Shown: positions 18,058-26,652 of the stretch, piece by piece | Numbering within the stretch: position 1 is the stretch's first letter | How the letters are laid out: the number at the start of each line of letters is the position of its first letter | Assembly (NCBI GenBank): GCA_022072055.1 | Contig: JAJVIK010000015.1 | Coordinates: 86,111 to 150,110 of the forward strand | Source: a bacterium | GTDB taxonomy: Bacteria > Hinthialibacterota > Hinthialibacteria > OLB16 | Direction: 5' to 3' | Length of the DNA: 64,000 nucleotides | Notes under the pieces: generated by a model | What the model was told of the DNA's origin: nothing | What the model saw: the letters and a program-made list of their open reading frames with translations, nothing else | Databases searched by the model: none | Translations under genes and position numbers: made by a program

Positions 18058-19572
18058 TTAGCTTCCTCCGGGGTCTGGAGTGGTGAGATACGGGAACGCA
18101 TTATGGAAGAAGGTCGCGTCCTTAAGGACTCCATCCGTCCAGGGGAGCTGCCCCGCGGGGGCATCCGCTTGCGGTAGACGCTGCCCCATCAGGGCGCGCA
18201 AGGAGATATCCACCACATCATCCCCCGGCCTCCTGCCGTTCGGCCAGCCCGCGTTGTCTCCGCCGATGACCCCCAAGCGGTTCTGGCCCGCCGAGGAAAC
18301 CGGGGGCGTGTCCAGGTTCAAGCGGAGGATGTCGGCGATGGTGTTGCCCGGCGGGTCGTTAACCCCTGGGATTCCGGAGAGGAAGAACTCGACCACATCC
18401 TGGCGGGGGAAGACATTCGGCGCCTGCTGACCGGTCAGAAACCCGAGGTGGAACGGCAACACCGGATTTGTGAAATACGGCAGGAAGTCCACATCATTCC
18501 TGGGTGCCGACCTATTCCACCGATCCTTGTCCTTGAATCCGATGATCAACATGTTCACCAGCGGGTTCCCCAACCGAGAGACCTGGGCTGGGGCGGTGAA
18601 CGTGGAGGTGATGGGGCTCTGCCAGCTCCCGGCGACATTGAGGACATCGGACACATCGACAATTCCGTCGCTGTTCGTGTCGGGGCCATTTCCCGCGCTT
18701 CCCCGCGACACCGCGGCGCTGGCCCAAACCCCGATCACCTTGTTTCCGCCAGGACCTTCAAGGAATTCTTTCGGGAGCTCGAGCGCAAAGGTGGTCACGC
18801 TCGCGTTCTCATAGTTGCTCGTGTTTCCAGTTTCCGATCCCGTGGGGTTCGGAATGTTCAAGAGGTCCAGGATTCCGCCGATGTCGGCGAAAAAGGAGTC
18901 CTTACGCTGACCGACAAACACCTTCCCCGAAGTGGACAGCCCGGGAACGTTGATTGAGTGAATGAAGGTTCGCGCGTAATCCTCGTAATTGGTGATGGAT
19001 TGGGTCCCGATATTGTCCACCGGCTTGGGAAACGCCTGGGAGCCGGAAAGGGTTTGGGTGATTGAAATGACCCGAGTCGGGGCCTCAAACAGTCCCTCGA
19101 CCAAATCGATTCGGTATTGCTCCAGGACAGTCTGGTTCCCGGTGAATCCCGGAAAGATCGCCCCCCGATTGAAAAGTGGGATCGAGACCGGAATCCCGCC
19201 GATGACCGCCTGCTGGTCCACGATCACGTTCTCGAACGAGAACTGGAACGAGAGGTCTTCTCTCGCGTCCCCATCGTTGTCCACATGGATTCGATATCTC
19301 GCGTCGGGGTTCAGCAGGTGGTATGTCGGTCCCCCGTACGGGGACTCGAACGGAATCCAGTTGGCGATCAGCGTGACAAAATTGGAGCGCCCCCCCTCGT
19401 AACTGACAAAGGCATAGACATCCGTGTTGTCGGCGCTGGGGTCTTGGGAGATCAAGGGGGCCTCCCGATGGCTCGAGCCCATGGCTGAGCCGACAAGCCA
19501 TCCCGAGAGGCCGAGGATGGTGAAGATGGTCTGACTGGCGAGGGACCCATGCGGGCGGTTCATGGCGCTCAT
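18058..19572 (-). CDS. DUF4331 secreted protein
   Basis: 504 residues with a signal-like leader (IFTILGLSGWLVGSAMGSSH) followed by SSHREAPLISQDPSADNTDV and then YAFVSYEGGRSNFVTLIANW, the S-H-R-E-A-P and D-N-T-D-x-Y-A-F pattern that defines DUF4331. The rest alternates beta strands with Asp/Asn loops and ends LKDATFFHNAFPYLTTPDPG. The family is exported and of unknown function. The start may be the ATG three codons later, which lies at better spacing from GGAAAGGGGG. It is followed on the same strand by the DUF4198 gene. Confidence 0.85.
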   Translation of the reverse strand: MSAMNRPHGSLASQTIFTILGLSGWLVGSAMGSSHREAPLISQDPSADNTDVYAFVSYEGGRSNFVTLIANWIPFESPYGGPTYHLLNPDARYRIHVDNDGDAREDLSFQFSFENVIVDQQAVIGGIPVSIPLFNRGAIFPGFTGNQTVLEQYRIDLVEGLFEAPTRVISITQTLSGSQAFPKPVDNIGTQSITNYEDYARTFIHSINVPGLSTSGKVFVGQRKDSFFADIGGILDLLNIPNPTGSETGNTSNYENASVTTFALELPKEFLEGPGGNKVIGVWASAAVSRGSAGNGPDTNSDGIVDVSDVLNVAGSWQSPITSTFTAPAQVSRLGNPLVNMLIIGFKDKDRWNRSAPRNDVDFLPYFTNPVLPFHLGFLTGQQAPNVFPRQDVVEFFLSGIPGVNDPPGNTIADILRLNLDTPPVSSAGQNRLGVIGGDNAGWPNGRRPGDDVVDISLRALMGQRLPQADAPAGQLPWTDGVLKDATFFHNAFPYLTTPDPGGS

Positions 19573-19765
19573 CCCCCTTTCCTGGCGTTGCGGCGTTCAT
19601 CTTAGCCCCGAATGGAAGCCGGCGGAAGCGGAAATTTTGGGGGTTCCCCTGACACGGCGAGCGTGGGGTATGTGGGTAGCACATGGGTGAAATTCGTCCG
19701 CACAACGGTTGACATTCATCCGCAAAGGAGTTGATTTTCAGCCGGCTGCGGCGTAAGCGCTTCTC

Positions 19766-21000
19766 ATGTTTCGACGAAACATTGAGTCATCCCTCCTTGC
19801 GGCCCTTGGGGACACTCCCGTGGTGCTCCTGCATGGGGCGCGTCAGACCGGGAAGACCACTCTGGTTCGATCCCTGAGCTGGGGGGGCATCCGGTCCGGT
19901 ATCTGACCTTGGATGATTCGACAGTGTTCTCCTCGGCGACAGGAGATCCGGACGGTTTCCTCCGTGGCCTCGATAGGGCGGTGGTCCTGGACGAAATTCA
20001 GAGGGTCCCCGAGCTGTTCCGCGCGCTAAAAGCCGAGGTGGACCGTAACCGGGCGCCGGGAAGATTCCTCCTTACCGGTTCGGCAAATGTCCTGCTCCTC
20101 CCTCGGCTCGCGGAGACTCTGGTGGGGCGAATGGAAATACTCCCCCTCCGAACCCTTTCTCAAGGGGAAATCCTGGGTGTCAAAGAAACCTTTGTCGACT
20201 CCCTCTTCGCGCGAACTCCGCCAAGCAGCGCGACCCCAACGGAATCGAGAACCGCCCTATTCGAGCGTATCCGCGCGGGGGGATTCCCCGAAGCGGTCCA
20301 ACGGGAGGATCCCACCCGCCGGCGACGATGGTTTGACTCGTACATCACCACACTTCTTCAGCGGGACATTCGAGACTTGAGCCAAATTGAAGGGCTCGCC
20401 GAGGTTCCCCGCCTTCTTTCCCTCCTTGCAACCCGCGTCGCTTCCCACCTGAATCACGCCGATCTGTCACGAAGCTTGGGAATCCCTCAAACCACCCTCA
20501 AGCGATACATGGCCCTGCTCCAGGCCACTTTTCTCATCCGGACATTGCCGGCTTGGTCCGGCGACCTCGGAAAGCGCTTGGCGAAAGCTCCCAAGGTCCT
20601 GTTTTGCGATACAGGTCTGTTGTGTCACTTGCTCGGGGTGACCGACGAAGCTCCCGCCCGCGAGGGCAATCTGCTTGGACCGATCGTGGAGAATTTTGTC
20701 GCCATGGAGGTTATTAAGCAGATCTCCTGGAGCCGAACCCGGCCCCAGATGTTTTGCTTTCGCACCCACTCCGGCGAAGAGGTGGACTTGGTTCTGGAGG
20801 ATTCCCGCGGGCGGATTGTGGGCATCGAAATCAAGGCCAAGGATTCTCTCCGACCCGAGGACCAGCGGGGGCTGAGGTCCTACTCAGAGTGCCTGGGGGA
20901 TCGGTTTCACCTGGGAGTCTTGCTTTACCGGGGATCGGAGACAATCCCGCTCGGGAAACGCCTCATCGCAATGCCGATTTCCGCGCTGTGGACCGGATAG
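19766..21000 (+). pseudogene. DUF4143 ATP-binding protein, frameshifted at a G tract
   Basis: Two frames together encode one protein of about 410 residues. The first runs from the ATG at 19766 (RRNIESSLLAALGDTPVVLL, Walker A in HGARQTGKTTL) and fails after RSLSWGG; the second resumes as GHPVRYLTLDDS and continues to 21000 with Walker B in RAVVLDEIQRVPELFRALK, FLLTGSANVLLLPRLAE, and a DUF4143 C-terminus (DTGLLCHLLGV, FVAMEVIKQ, and the nuclease-like EVDLVLEDSRGRIVGIEIKA). The break lies in seven G at 19881-19887; one extra G would restore the frame. It may be a true frameshift, a slippage-prone tract or a base-call error. Its role is unknown. Confidence 0.8.
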
Positions 21001-21016
21001 GAGTCGGAGGGGGGAA

Positions 21017-21095
<79 letters not shown>

Positions 21096-21110
21096 CTGGA
21101 TGGCGTTCTG

Positions 21111-21138
21111 AATATACACGCGGGCGGGAACAGGTCAA
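21111..21138 (-). promoter_or_regulatory. Promoter of tRNA-Ile
   Basis: Minus-strand TTGACC (21133-21138), 16-base spacer, TATATT (21111-21116). Predicted transcription start about 9 bases before the tRNA 5' end at 21095. Confidence 0.75.
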
Positions 21139-21518
21139 GACAACCCCAAAACGCGCAAAAAAACCAACCCCCGCCGCAACCGTGCGAATTCGATCTGTGC
21201 TGAGACCTACCTCTCAACACTTTGGGTCCATTTGGGGTCTTTTGGCTTCCCTCTACGCGGAGGGCCTGCTCGGTCCCCAAAAGAAGGACCCTTCTTGATT
21301 CTGTAGCCTCACAAGACCGACGTCACGTGAAGGGCAGGGGTCGATGCTTTGATCCCAACTCTCTTTCTCAGATTATACACGCGCCCCGAAGGACAGACAA
21401 CCTTTTGTGAGAGGTCTGAATCCTCCCATCCGGAGTCCGGGAAATCCTCGGATCCCGGGATCGGAACTTCTTCCTGCGAGGGGCCACGCATGAACCGCGG
21501 ACACGCGGCTGTTGCAGG
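21139..21518. other. Intergenic region with no supported gene
   Basis: About 380 bp between the tRNA promoter and the next gene. Open frames here are short or antisense and show no codon pattern of a real gene; no dyad or terminator stood out. Confidence 0.5.
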
Positions 21519-23882
21519 ATGAAGTTTCTGGGGGGACTGGTAATATGGTTCCATTCCGCCATGGTACAGCCACTTCCCGAACTCCCAGCCCAAGCGGCGG
21601 CGCGGACCAACCCGCTGATGAGACTTTCCTGGTGGGGCGTGTTGGCGGCTATAGTCGTGCTTGCCGTCTGGCTTCGATGGACTGTTTTTCAGGTCTACCT
21701 CGACAACGAATCGCTCTTCCCCGTTCCCGCGCGCGCCGAGCGCGCCATGCAGTGGGCGTCCGAAATACTGGGGGATGCCGCCACCGGGGGAATGGGTGGG
21801 GTTGCCACGCATGATGACCCGGGATACGCCCTGCTGGTGGCCCTTTTCTGGGGGGTGTCCGGAGTCCACACGGCGGTCGCCATTCAGGTCGGGACCCTCC
21901 TGTGCGACCTGCTCGCGCTGGTGCTGCTTTCACACGCCACTCGCCGACTCTTCGGCCCCAGCCCCGGCCTAATCGTCGGCGCTCTCTACGCCGTGTACAT
22001 GCCCATCATCATCGAGGGTTGTTTTCTGAATAACCTGGCGGCGGTCGTACATTTCGCGATCTTCGCCATCTGGCTCCTTGCTATCCCCCGCGCCTCAAAT
22101 CGACTCCAATTCGTGTCCATGGCGCTTGCTGGGCTGGTCGCTGGGTTGGCCTCGGTGGTTCGCGTGACCTTTCTCCTCTTCCCGGTCCCGGCGGGACTTC
22201 TGCTGCTCTGTCGGGACGGGTGGAGGAAGGGGGGGCTGTTGGCATTGACCTTCTGGATGACTGGCTATGGGGCCTTCTTCGCTATCAGCGGCTGGATGGG
22301 TGGAGGCGCGCACACCTTCTGGCACTCGTTCCACACGGGACTCGGAGACTTCCCCAATCCTCTCGGGATCGGACGAACCGATTTGACCACCTTCATCGAC
22401 GCCGATGAAACCGCGCGCGGGACCCTGCCGTATCAGGGGGATTACGACGCCATCTTGAAAGCTCGCTCACTGATGATTGTCGCCGACAATCCGGGTTTTT
22501 ATCTCAATCTCCTGGCCAAGAGAACGTGGAAGGTCCTGTTCGGACAACAAGACTGGTGGATCCTGGCCGGTTTTGGAGTGGTTGCCCCTCAGCTGAAGAT
22601 CATTACATGGTCTCTTTTCTCACTATGCCTTGTGGGAATCGCCATCGTCTGTAGACACTCCTGGTCGTCGGCGGCCTTTCTGATCCTGGGCCATCTGTAT
22701 TTCGCCCTCTGCGTGGTCCCAGTGATCGTGTATCACTCTGGGTACTATCTGACCGCCTCGGTCCTCCAACTGCCGTTCGCCGCGCTCGCGCTTTCGCGCC
22801 TTTGCAGGCTTTTTCCTCTGGCGGATCCGAGTAGGGAACACGAAGCCTGGAGGCTGTCGCCGCTCTCGCCACGCCCTCTGCTTGGGGCGGTTGTCGTGGG
22901 GACCTTGATCGCCCTCGTTTCGGTGGGCGCGCTTTTCCTCCACGCTCGGCGGGTCTCCGGATCTTGGAAACAGGACCTGCTCCAGCGAATCTCCTCACAC
23001 GCAGCGGTTTCGAGGTGGGGCGAACACGCCCCGGCGAATCACCTGGATGAAATCGTCTTGGACATCACCCCCGAACTCGCGATCGGCGACACCTATTTGG
23101 CCCATGTGACTCTTGATGTCGAACGCGGACGCATCGCGACGGTAGTCGAGGACGCCACTGGGAAACCCTGCGGCAAACCCGCCTACACCACCGCCCCGGG
23201 ACTGGCCCATTGCCTTTTCGGCTGGACAGCCAAGTCCTCCGGATCCTTCCGACTGCGCGTGTGGGATTCCCTCCCGATCCATTTCCCGGCTTACTATGAC
23301 GAGCTCAGCTCGGCCACCCTGGAGGGCGCCTTTCGCCACTTTGGCATACTCGACCACGCCAAGTTTGAGTTCTTCCCGAACCTCCGCGTGGAAGCCAGCG
23401 CGTCCAACTTCCCGAATGGGCACGAGTCACTCCCCTTCAAGTTCGATAAGATCCGGTGGTCGCTCAACGAAACCCAGAAGATTCCAAACTACTGGGCCAC
23501 GCATGCTCCCTGTCACCTGCAACTCACTCTTCCGCATGAGCCCACCGTTTGCCGACTCATTCTGCATCTGTTGCCCACGAGTTTTTTCCCACCCGTGGTT
23601 ACAGTCCAGAAGCCCGGCGGGAAAGGCCTATCCTGGCTTGAGCCGCTTCGGACACTCCGGGATTCGGAAGGTGGCGAGATCCGCTATGATTTTGTCCCCA
23701 CGCAAATCAACCGCCTCCGACTTTCATTTCTTGGGGCCGAGGTGGAGAACCGACTTGTGAGCATCCGGGATGTTTCCATTCCCGATCCGGCGCGATTCCG
23801 GTTGCGCGAGGCGGCCCTGTATCACCTCGGGAGTGCTCGGGTTGCCGGTTACCCGACACGCCTCTCCTTCCTGGAGCATTGA
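21519..23882 (+). CDS. Large GT39-like polytopic membrane glycosyltransferase
   Basis: 787 residues. Ten or so membrane segments occupy roughly residues 35-490 (the first is WGVLAAIVVLAVWLRW). The first periplasmic loop holds the acidic/His cluster ATHDDPGYALLVALFWGVSG, matching the D-x-P-G-Y motif of GT39/ArnT-like enzymes. The final 280 residues form a soluble periplasmic domain opening VSRWGEHAPANHLDEIVLDI that is beta-rich and unrecognised. Such enzymes transfer sugars from polyprenyl phosphate. The start is uncertain: 21519, 21561 and 21618 are in-frame ATGs and none has a good ribosome site. Confidence 0.7.
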   Translation: MKFLGGLVIWFHSAMVQPLPELPAQAAARTNPLMRLSWWGVLAAIVVLAVWLRWTVFQVYLDNESLFPVPARAERAMQWASEILGDAATGGMGGVATHDDPGYALLVALFWGVSGVHTAVAIQVGTLLCDLLALVLLSHATRRLFGPSPGLIVGALYAVYMPIIIEGCFLNNLAAVVHFAIFAIWLLAIPRASNRLQFVSMALAGLVAGLASVVRVTFLLFPVPAGLLLLCRDGWRKGGLLALTFWMTGYGAFFAISGWMGGGAHTFWHSFHTGLGDFPNPLGIGRTDLTTFIDADETARGTLPYQGDYDAILKARSLMIVADNPGFYLNLLAKRTWKVLFGQQDWWILAGFGVVAPQLKIITWSLFSLCLVGIAIVCRHSWSSAAFLILGHLYFALCVVPVIVYHSGYYLTASVLQLPFAALALSRLCRLFPLADPSREHEAWRLSPLSPRPLLGAVVVGTLIALVSVGALFLHARRVSGSWKQDLLQRISSHAAVSRWGEHAPANHLDEIVLDITPELAIGDTYLAHVTLDVERGRIATVVEDATGKPCGKPAYTTAPGLAHCLFGWTAKSSGSFRLRVWDSLPIHFPAYYDELSSATLEGAFRHFGILDHAKFEFFPNLRVEASASNFPNGHESLPFKFDKIRWSLNETQKIPNYWATHAPCHLQLTLPHEPTVCRLILHLLPTSFFPPVVTVQKPGGKGLSWLEPLRTLRDSEGGEIRYDFVPTQINRLRLSFLGAEVENRLVSIRDVSIPDPARFRLREAALYHLGSARVAGYPTRLSFLEH

Positions 23883-23901
23883 GGACCTGGAATACGACAC
23901 C

Positions 23902-24183
23902 ATGACCGGCGACTGCCTCCCATTGGAAACCGTCCAGGATTTCCTCGACCTTCTGGCGACCGAGTCGGACCTCGCGTTGGACCTCGCAGCGCTCGATTCC
24001 TTGGACAACCTCGAAACCGCCGCCGCCGTGAGCGCGATCAAGAACCGCCTCCTCCAATCGCGACGTTTGATTCTGACACGAGCCCCGCAGAGCCTGGCGC
24101 ACAACCTCTATCGACTCACCCTGCTCGATCACCCTCTGCTCGAGCTCCGAGAGACCCGCAAGGATGAAGCCCATGCAGGATAG
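23902..24183 (+). CDS. Small hypothetical protein upstream of the NUDIX gene
   Basis: 93 residues opening MTGDCLPLETVQDFLDLLAT, predicted mostly alpha-helical and acidic, with no recognised family. It starts 20 bp after the GT39-like gene and overlaps the NUDIX start by 11 bp, so it fits between them as a coupled cistron. The frame extends further upstream inside the preceding gene, but 23902 is the first ATG outside it. Real coding status rests on the tight packing and codon pattern only. Confidence 0.5.
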   Translation: MTGDCLPLETVQDFLDLLATESDLALDLAALDSLDNLETAAAVSAIKNRLLQSRRLILTRAPQSLAHNLYRLTLLDHPLLELRETRKDEAHAG

Positions 24184-24625
24184 TCCAAATCGAATCACGC
24201 GGATTCGCGTGGCTGTGTTGATTGTGGAGAACGGCAATGTCCTCCTCGCGGAGCACGAAAAGGGGGGACGTCGCTATTGGCTGCTCCCCGGTGGCGGGAT
24301 GGAATTCGGCGAATCGGTCGAGGAGGCCGCCAAGCGGGAACTCTTCGAGGAGGCGGGGATCGAAATCGAAGTGGGGGACCTGCTCTGGGTGGTGGACTCG
24401 ATCCCCGGCGACCTCCACCGGCATGTTCTTAATCTGATTGTCGAGGGGCGCGCGCTCTCCACAAATCTTGTCCCGGGGCAGGATCGAGTCCTCCGCGATA
24501 TGCGTTGGTGGCCGGTGGAGGCGATAACCGACCTCGAAATCTTTCCGGACACGCGCGAGGAAATCCTGAGGTATGTGAGAACCGGACAACGTGGACCGGC
24601 GCTGTTGGGGAAGCGATGGAAGTAG
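24173..24625 (+). CDS. NUDIX hydrolase
   Basis: 150 residues from the ATG at 24173, which has AAGGA eight bases upstream; another ATG three codons earlier abuts that site. The Nudix box is complete: GGGMEFGESVEEAAKRELFE followed by EAGIEIE, with the REL-x-EE-x-G core for metal binding. The family hydrolyses nucleoside diphosphates linked to other groups; the specific substrate cannot be predicted. It is packed behind the small hypothetical gene and the membrane transferase. Confidence 0.88.
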   Translation: MQDSPNRITRIRVAVLIVENGNVLLAEHEKGGRRYWLLPGGGMEFGESVEEAAKRELFEEAGIEIEVGDLLWVVDSIPGDLHRHVLNLIVEGRALSTNLVPGQDRVLRDMRWWPVEAITDLEIFPDTREEILRYVRTGQRGPALLGKRWK

Positions 24626-24645
24626 GGCAGACATCCCCGCCTGTC

Positions 24646-26652
24646 CTACGGGATCACCTCAACCTCGGGTCCATAGAGGGACCGAACCTCTTCCTCAGTC
24701 GCCCGATCCCCGGTTACCTTTAGAGCGGATCGCAATACCACCTTGCGCGGGAGAATGGATCGCGCCAGGTCTGGTATATCCGCCGCAAGGAGCATCCCGG
24801 GGGCAACATTCGAAAGAACCCCCAGCGTGTAGGGCGCCTCGAATACCGAATCCCACGAGATCAGCCCCTCGGTCAGGACCAGCTTTGCCACGGTGGGTTC
24901 AAGTGTCGTGGCCATGAGCGCTGCCGGAGTGGTCTCCCGGAAGGCGTTCACCTCGATGGCTTTTCCGGGGAACCGAGCCTTGAGCAGGTCCAAAGCGGCC
25001 AAGACATCCTCTGTCCGTTGGGCGAGGAGCGGGCGGTTCAGGTGCAGCGCGAGAAACGAAACCACCCAATCGCCAAAAAACTTGTCCAACTCACCCCCCT
25101 TGTACCGGTCGCCCTGGTCGAGACCTCGCGGAGAGACGACAAGGACCGGATGTCCCGCGCGCGCCTCCGTCTCGGGGGACTCGTCGCCTTCCGCGCGGGC
25201 CAGGTCGGCCAGCCACAAGACCGGGTCGGAGGTCGCCCCCGCTTCGGGTTCGAGGAGCCGCGCTTGGAGTTCCCAACCCGGCTCGATCTCAGCGGTCAAG
25301 GTGGTTTCCACCAGGGTGTCGTGCACGACCCCGCCGCTCTCGGTCCACTTAAGCTCTTTTGGGCGCTCCACTTTGGCCACCCAGACAGCGGAGCGAGCGC
25401 GTTCCTCCACGCCGCGCGACTGTCGGATCTCCCGCAACTCAGCCGCCTCCTCGGCGTAGATCGAGGCCATGGTCCGCGCTCCGGGAACGGAGGTGAGAAC
25501 CTGTCCGCTTTCCGTGCAATTCAATTCCTTGGCCGGGAGCAGCGGGGTTTCCGGCTCGGGCGTCTCATCGAACTCGCGTTTGAGCCAACGGGCCATCCAG
25601 TGGTACATCGCGGTCCGCTGCGGCTGATGGTAGCCGTGCTCTCCCGGCGATTCGATGATGTCCACTCGCTCCGGCATCCCAAACCGTCCGAAGAAGCCCT
25701 TCGCTTCGCGGAAGGTCTCCCAGGTTCCCTGAATGTCAAAGAAGTCCTTTGTTGCACAGCAGAGTAGGACCGGTCGCGGCAGGCAAGCCTCCACAAAATC
25801 GGCCTGATCGAAACCCGCGGCCACCTGACCGATCAGATTCTGTTCGGCGTCCTGGGGACCGATGGTCTCGAAAAGCCTCTTGAGGGAAGTGATGTAACAG
25901 GACACCGCCGCGCATTGGATTCTCTTATCGAGCGCCATCAGATAGGCGGTCTGCGTTCCTCCGCCGGAGTTTCCCGTACATCCGATCCGCGTCCTGTCGA
26001 TCTCCGGGCGTGTTTCGAGATAATCGATGGCGCGCATCCCATCCCAGATCATCTCGCGCGCGAAGGACTTGCCGAGGAGCAGCGCCATCACCCCGAGCTG
26101 AGTGTGCTCCGTGGTGCCCCAGAACAGCGGGCTTTTGTCCTCTTTGAGATACGAAAGGCGCTCGCCTTGGCCGATCGGGTCAAACGAGAGGACCGCGAAG
26201 CCCCTTCGCGCGAGATTGATCCAGCAGGTCTGGTAGGTGTCGTGGGCCTTCGCGTCCAAACCATGCCCACAGGGACCCAGCACGGCGGGGAAGGGGGGAG
26301 TTCCCTTGTTTGGAAGATACAGATTGGCGGTGACCGGGAAATTGGGGCGGGACTCGAAGATCACTCCCTCGACTCGGTAATCCCCGAAGTCCTTGGTCCA
26401 CAGGGTCCGGGGATTGAGCGTGGTCCGATCCGGCAGCCCCCCCACGGACAGGACCATTGCCTCGCGGACCTCCTCACCGCGCGCGAGAAGGCCCTCCGGA
26501 GAGGAGATTGCTTGGATTTTCTCGTGACGTTCGTCCAAGCGCGCGCGCGCCTGCTCCAGGAGATGCTTGTACAGGGGTGATTTCACCATCTCCGCTCCTT
26601 GAGCAAGGGTCGGTATGAGCGTGAGGATGAAAAGGGCTTTGCGCATGATCAC
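24646..26652 (-). CDS. Secreted alpha/beta hydrolase (acetylxylan-esterase-like), two-domain
   Basis: 668 residues with a signal peptide (ALFILTLIPTLAQGA). The first domain (about 30-370) is an alpha/beta hydrolase: oxyanion region LGPCGHGLDAKAHDTYQTCW, VLSFDPIGQGERLSYLKEDK, nucleophile in IGCTGNSGGGTQTAYLMALD, and a His in SPGEHGYHQPQRTAMYHWMA. This arrangement is that of acetylxylan-esterase-type hydrolases common in planctomycete-like genomes. The second half (about 400-668) looks like a degenerate repeat of the fold and may be structural. Its ATG overlaps the stop of the upstream GT39-phosphoesterase gene by four bases. Substrate is inferred only from family. Confidence 0.75.
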   Translation of the reverse strand: MIMRKALFILTLIPTLAQGAEMVKSPLYKHLLEQARARLDERHEKIQAISSPEGLLARGEEVREAMVLSVGGLPDRTTLNPRTLWTKDFGDYRVEGVIFESRPNFPVTANLYLPNKGTPPFPAVLGPCGHGLDAKAHDTYQTCWINLARRGFAVLSFDPIGQGERLSYLKEDKSPLFWGTTEHTQLGVMALLLGKSFAREMIWDGMRAIDYLETRPEIDRTRIGCTGNSGGGTQTAYLMALDKRIQCAAVSCYITSLKRLFETIGPQDAEQNLIGQVAAGFDQADFVEACLPRPVLLCCATKDFFDIQGTWETFREAKGFFGRFGMPERVDIIESPGEHGYHQPQRTAMYHWMARWLKREFDETPEPETPLLPAKELNCTESGQVLTSVPGARTMASIYAEEAAELREIRQSRGVEERARSAVWVAKVERPKELKWTESGGVVHDTLVETTLTAEIEPGWELQARLLEPEAGATSDPVLWLADLARAEGDESPETEARAGHPVLVVSPRGLDQGDRYKGGELDKFFGDWVVSFLALHLNRPLLAQRTEDVLAALDLLKARFPGKAIEVNAFRETTPAALMATTLEPTVAKLVLTEGLISWDSVFEAPYTLGVLSNVAPGMLLAADIPDLARSILPRKVVLRSALKVTGDRATEEEVRSLYGPEVEVIP

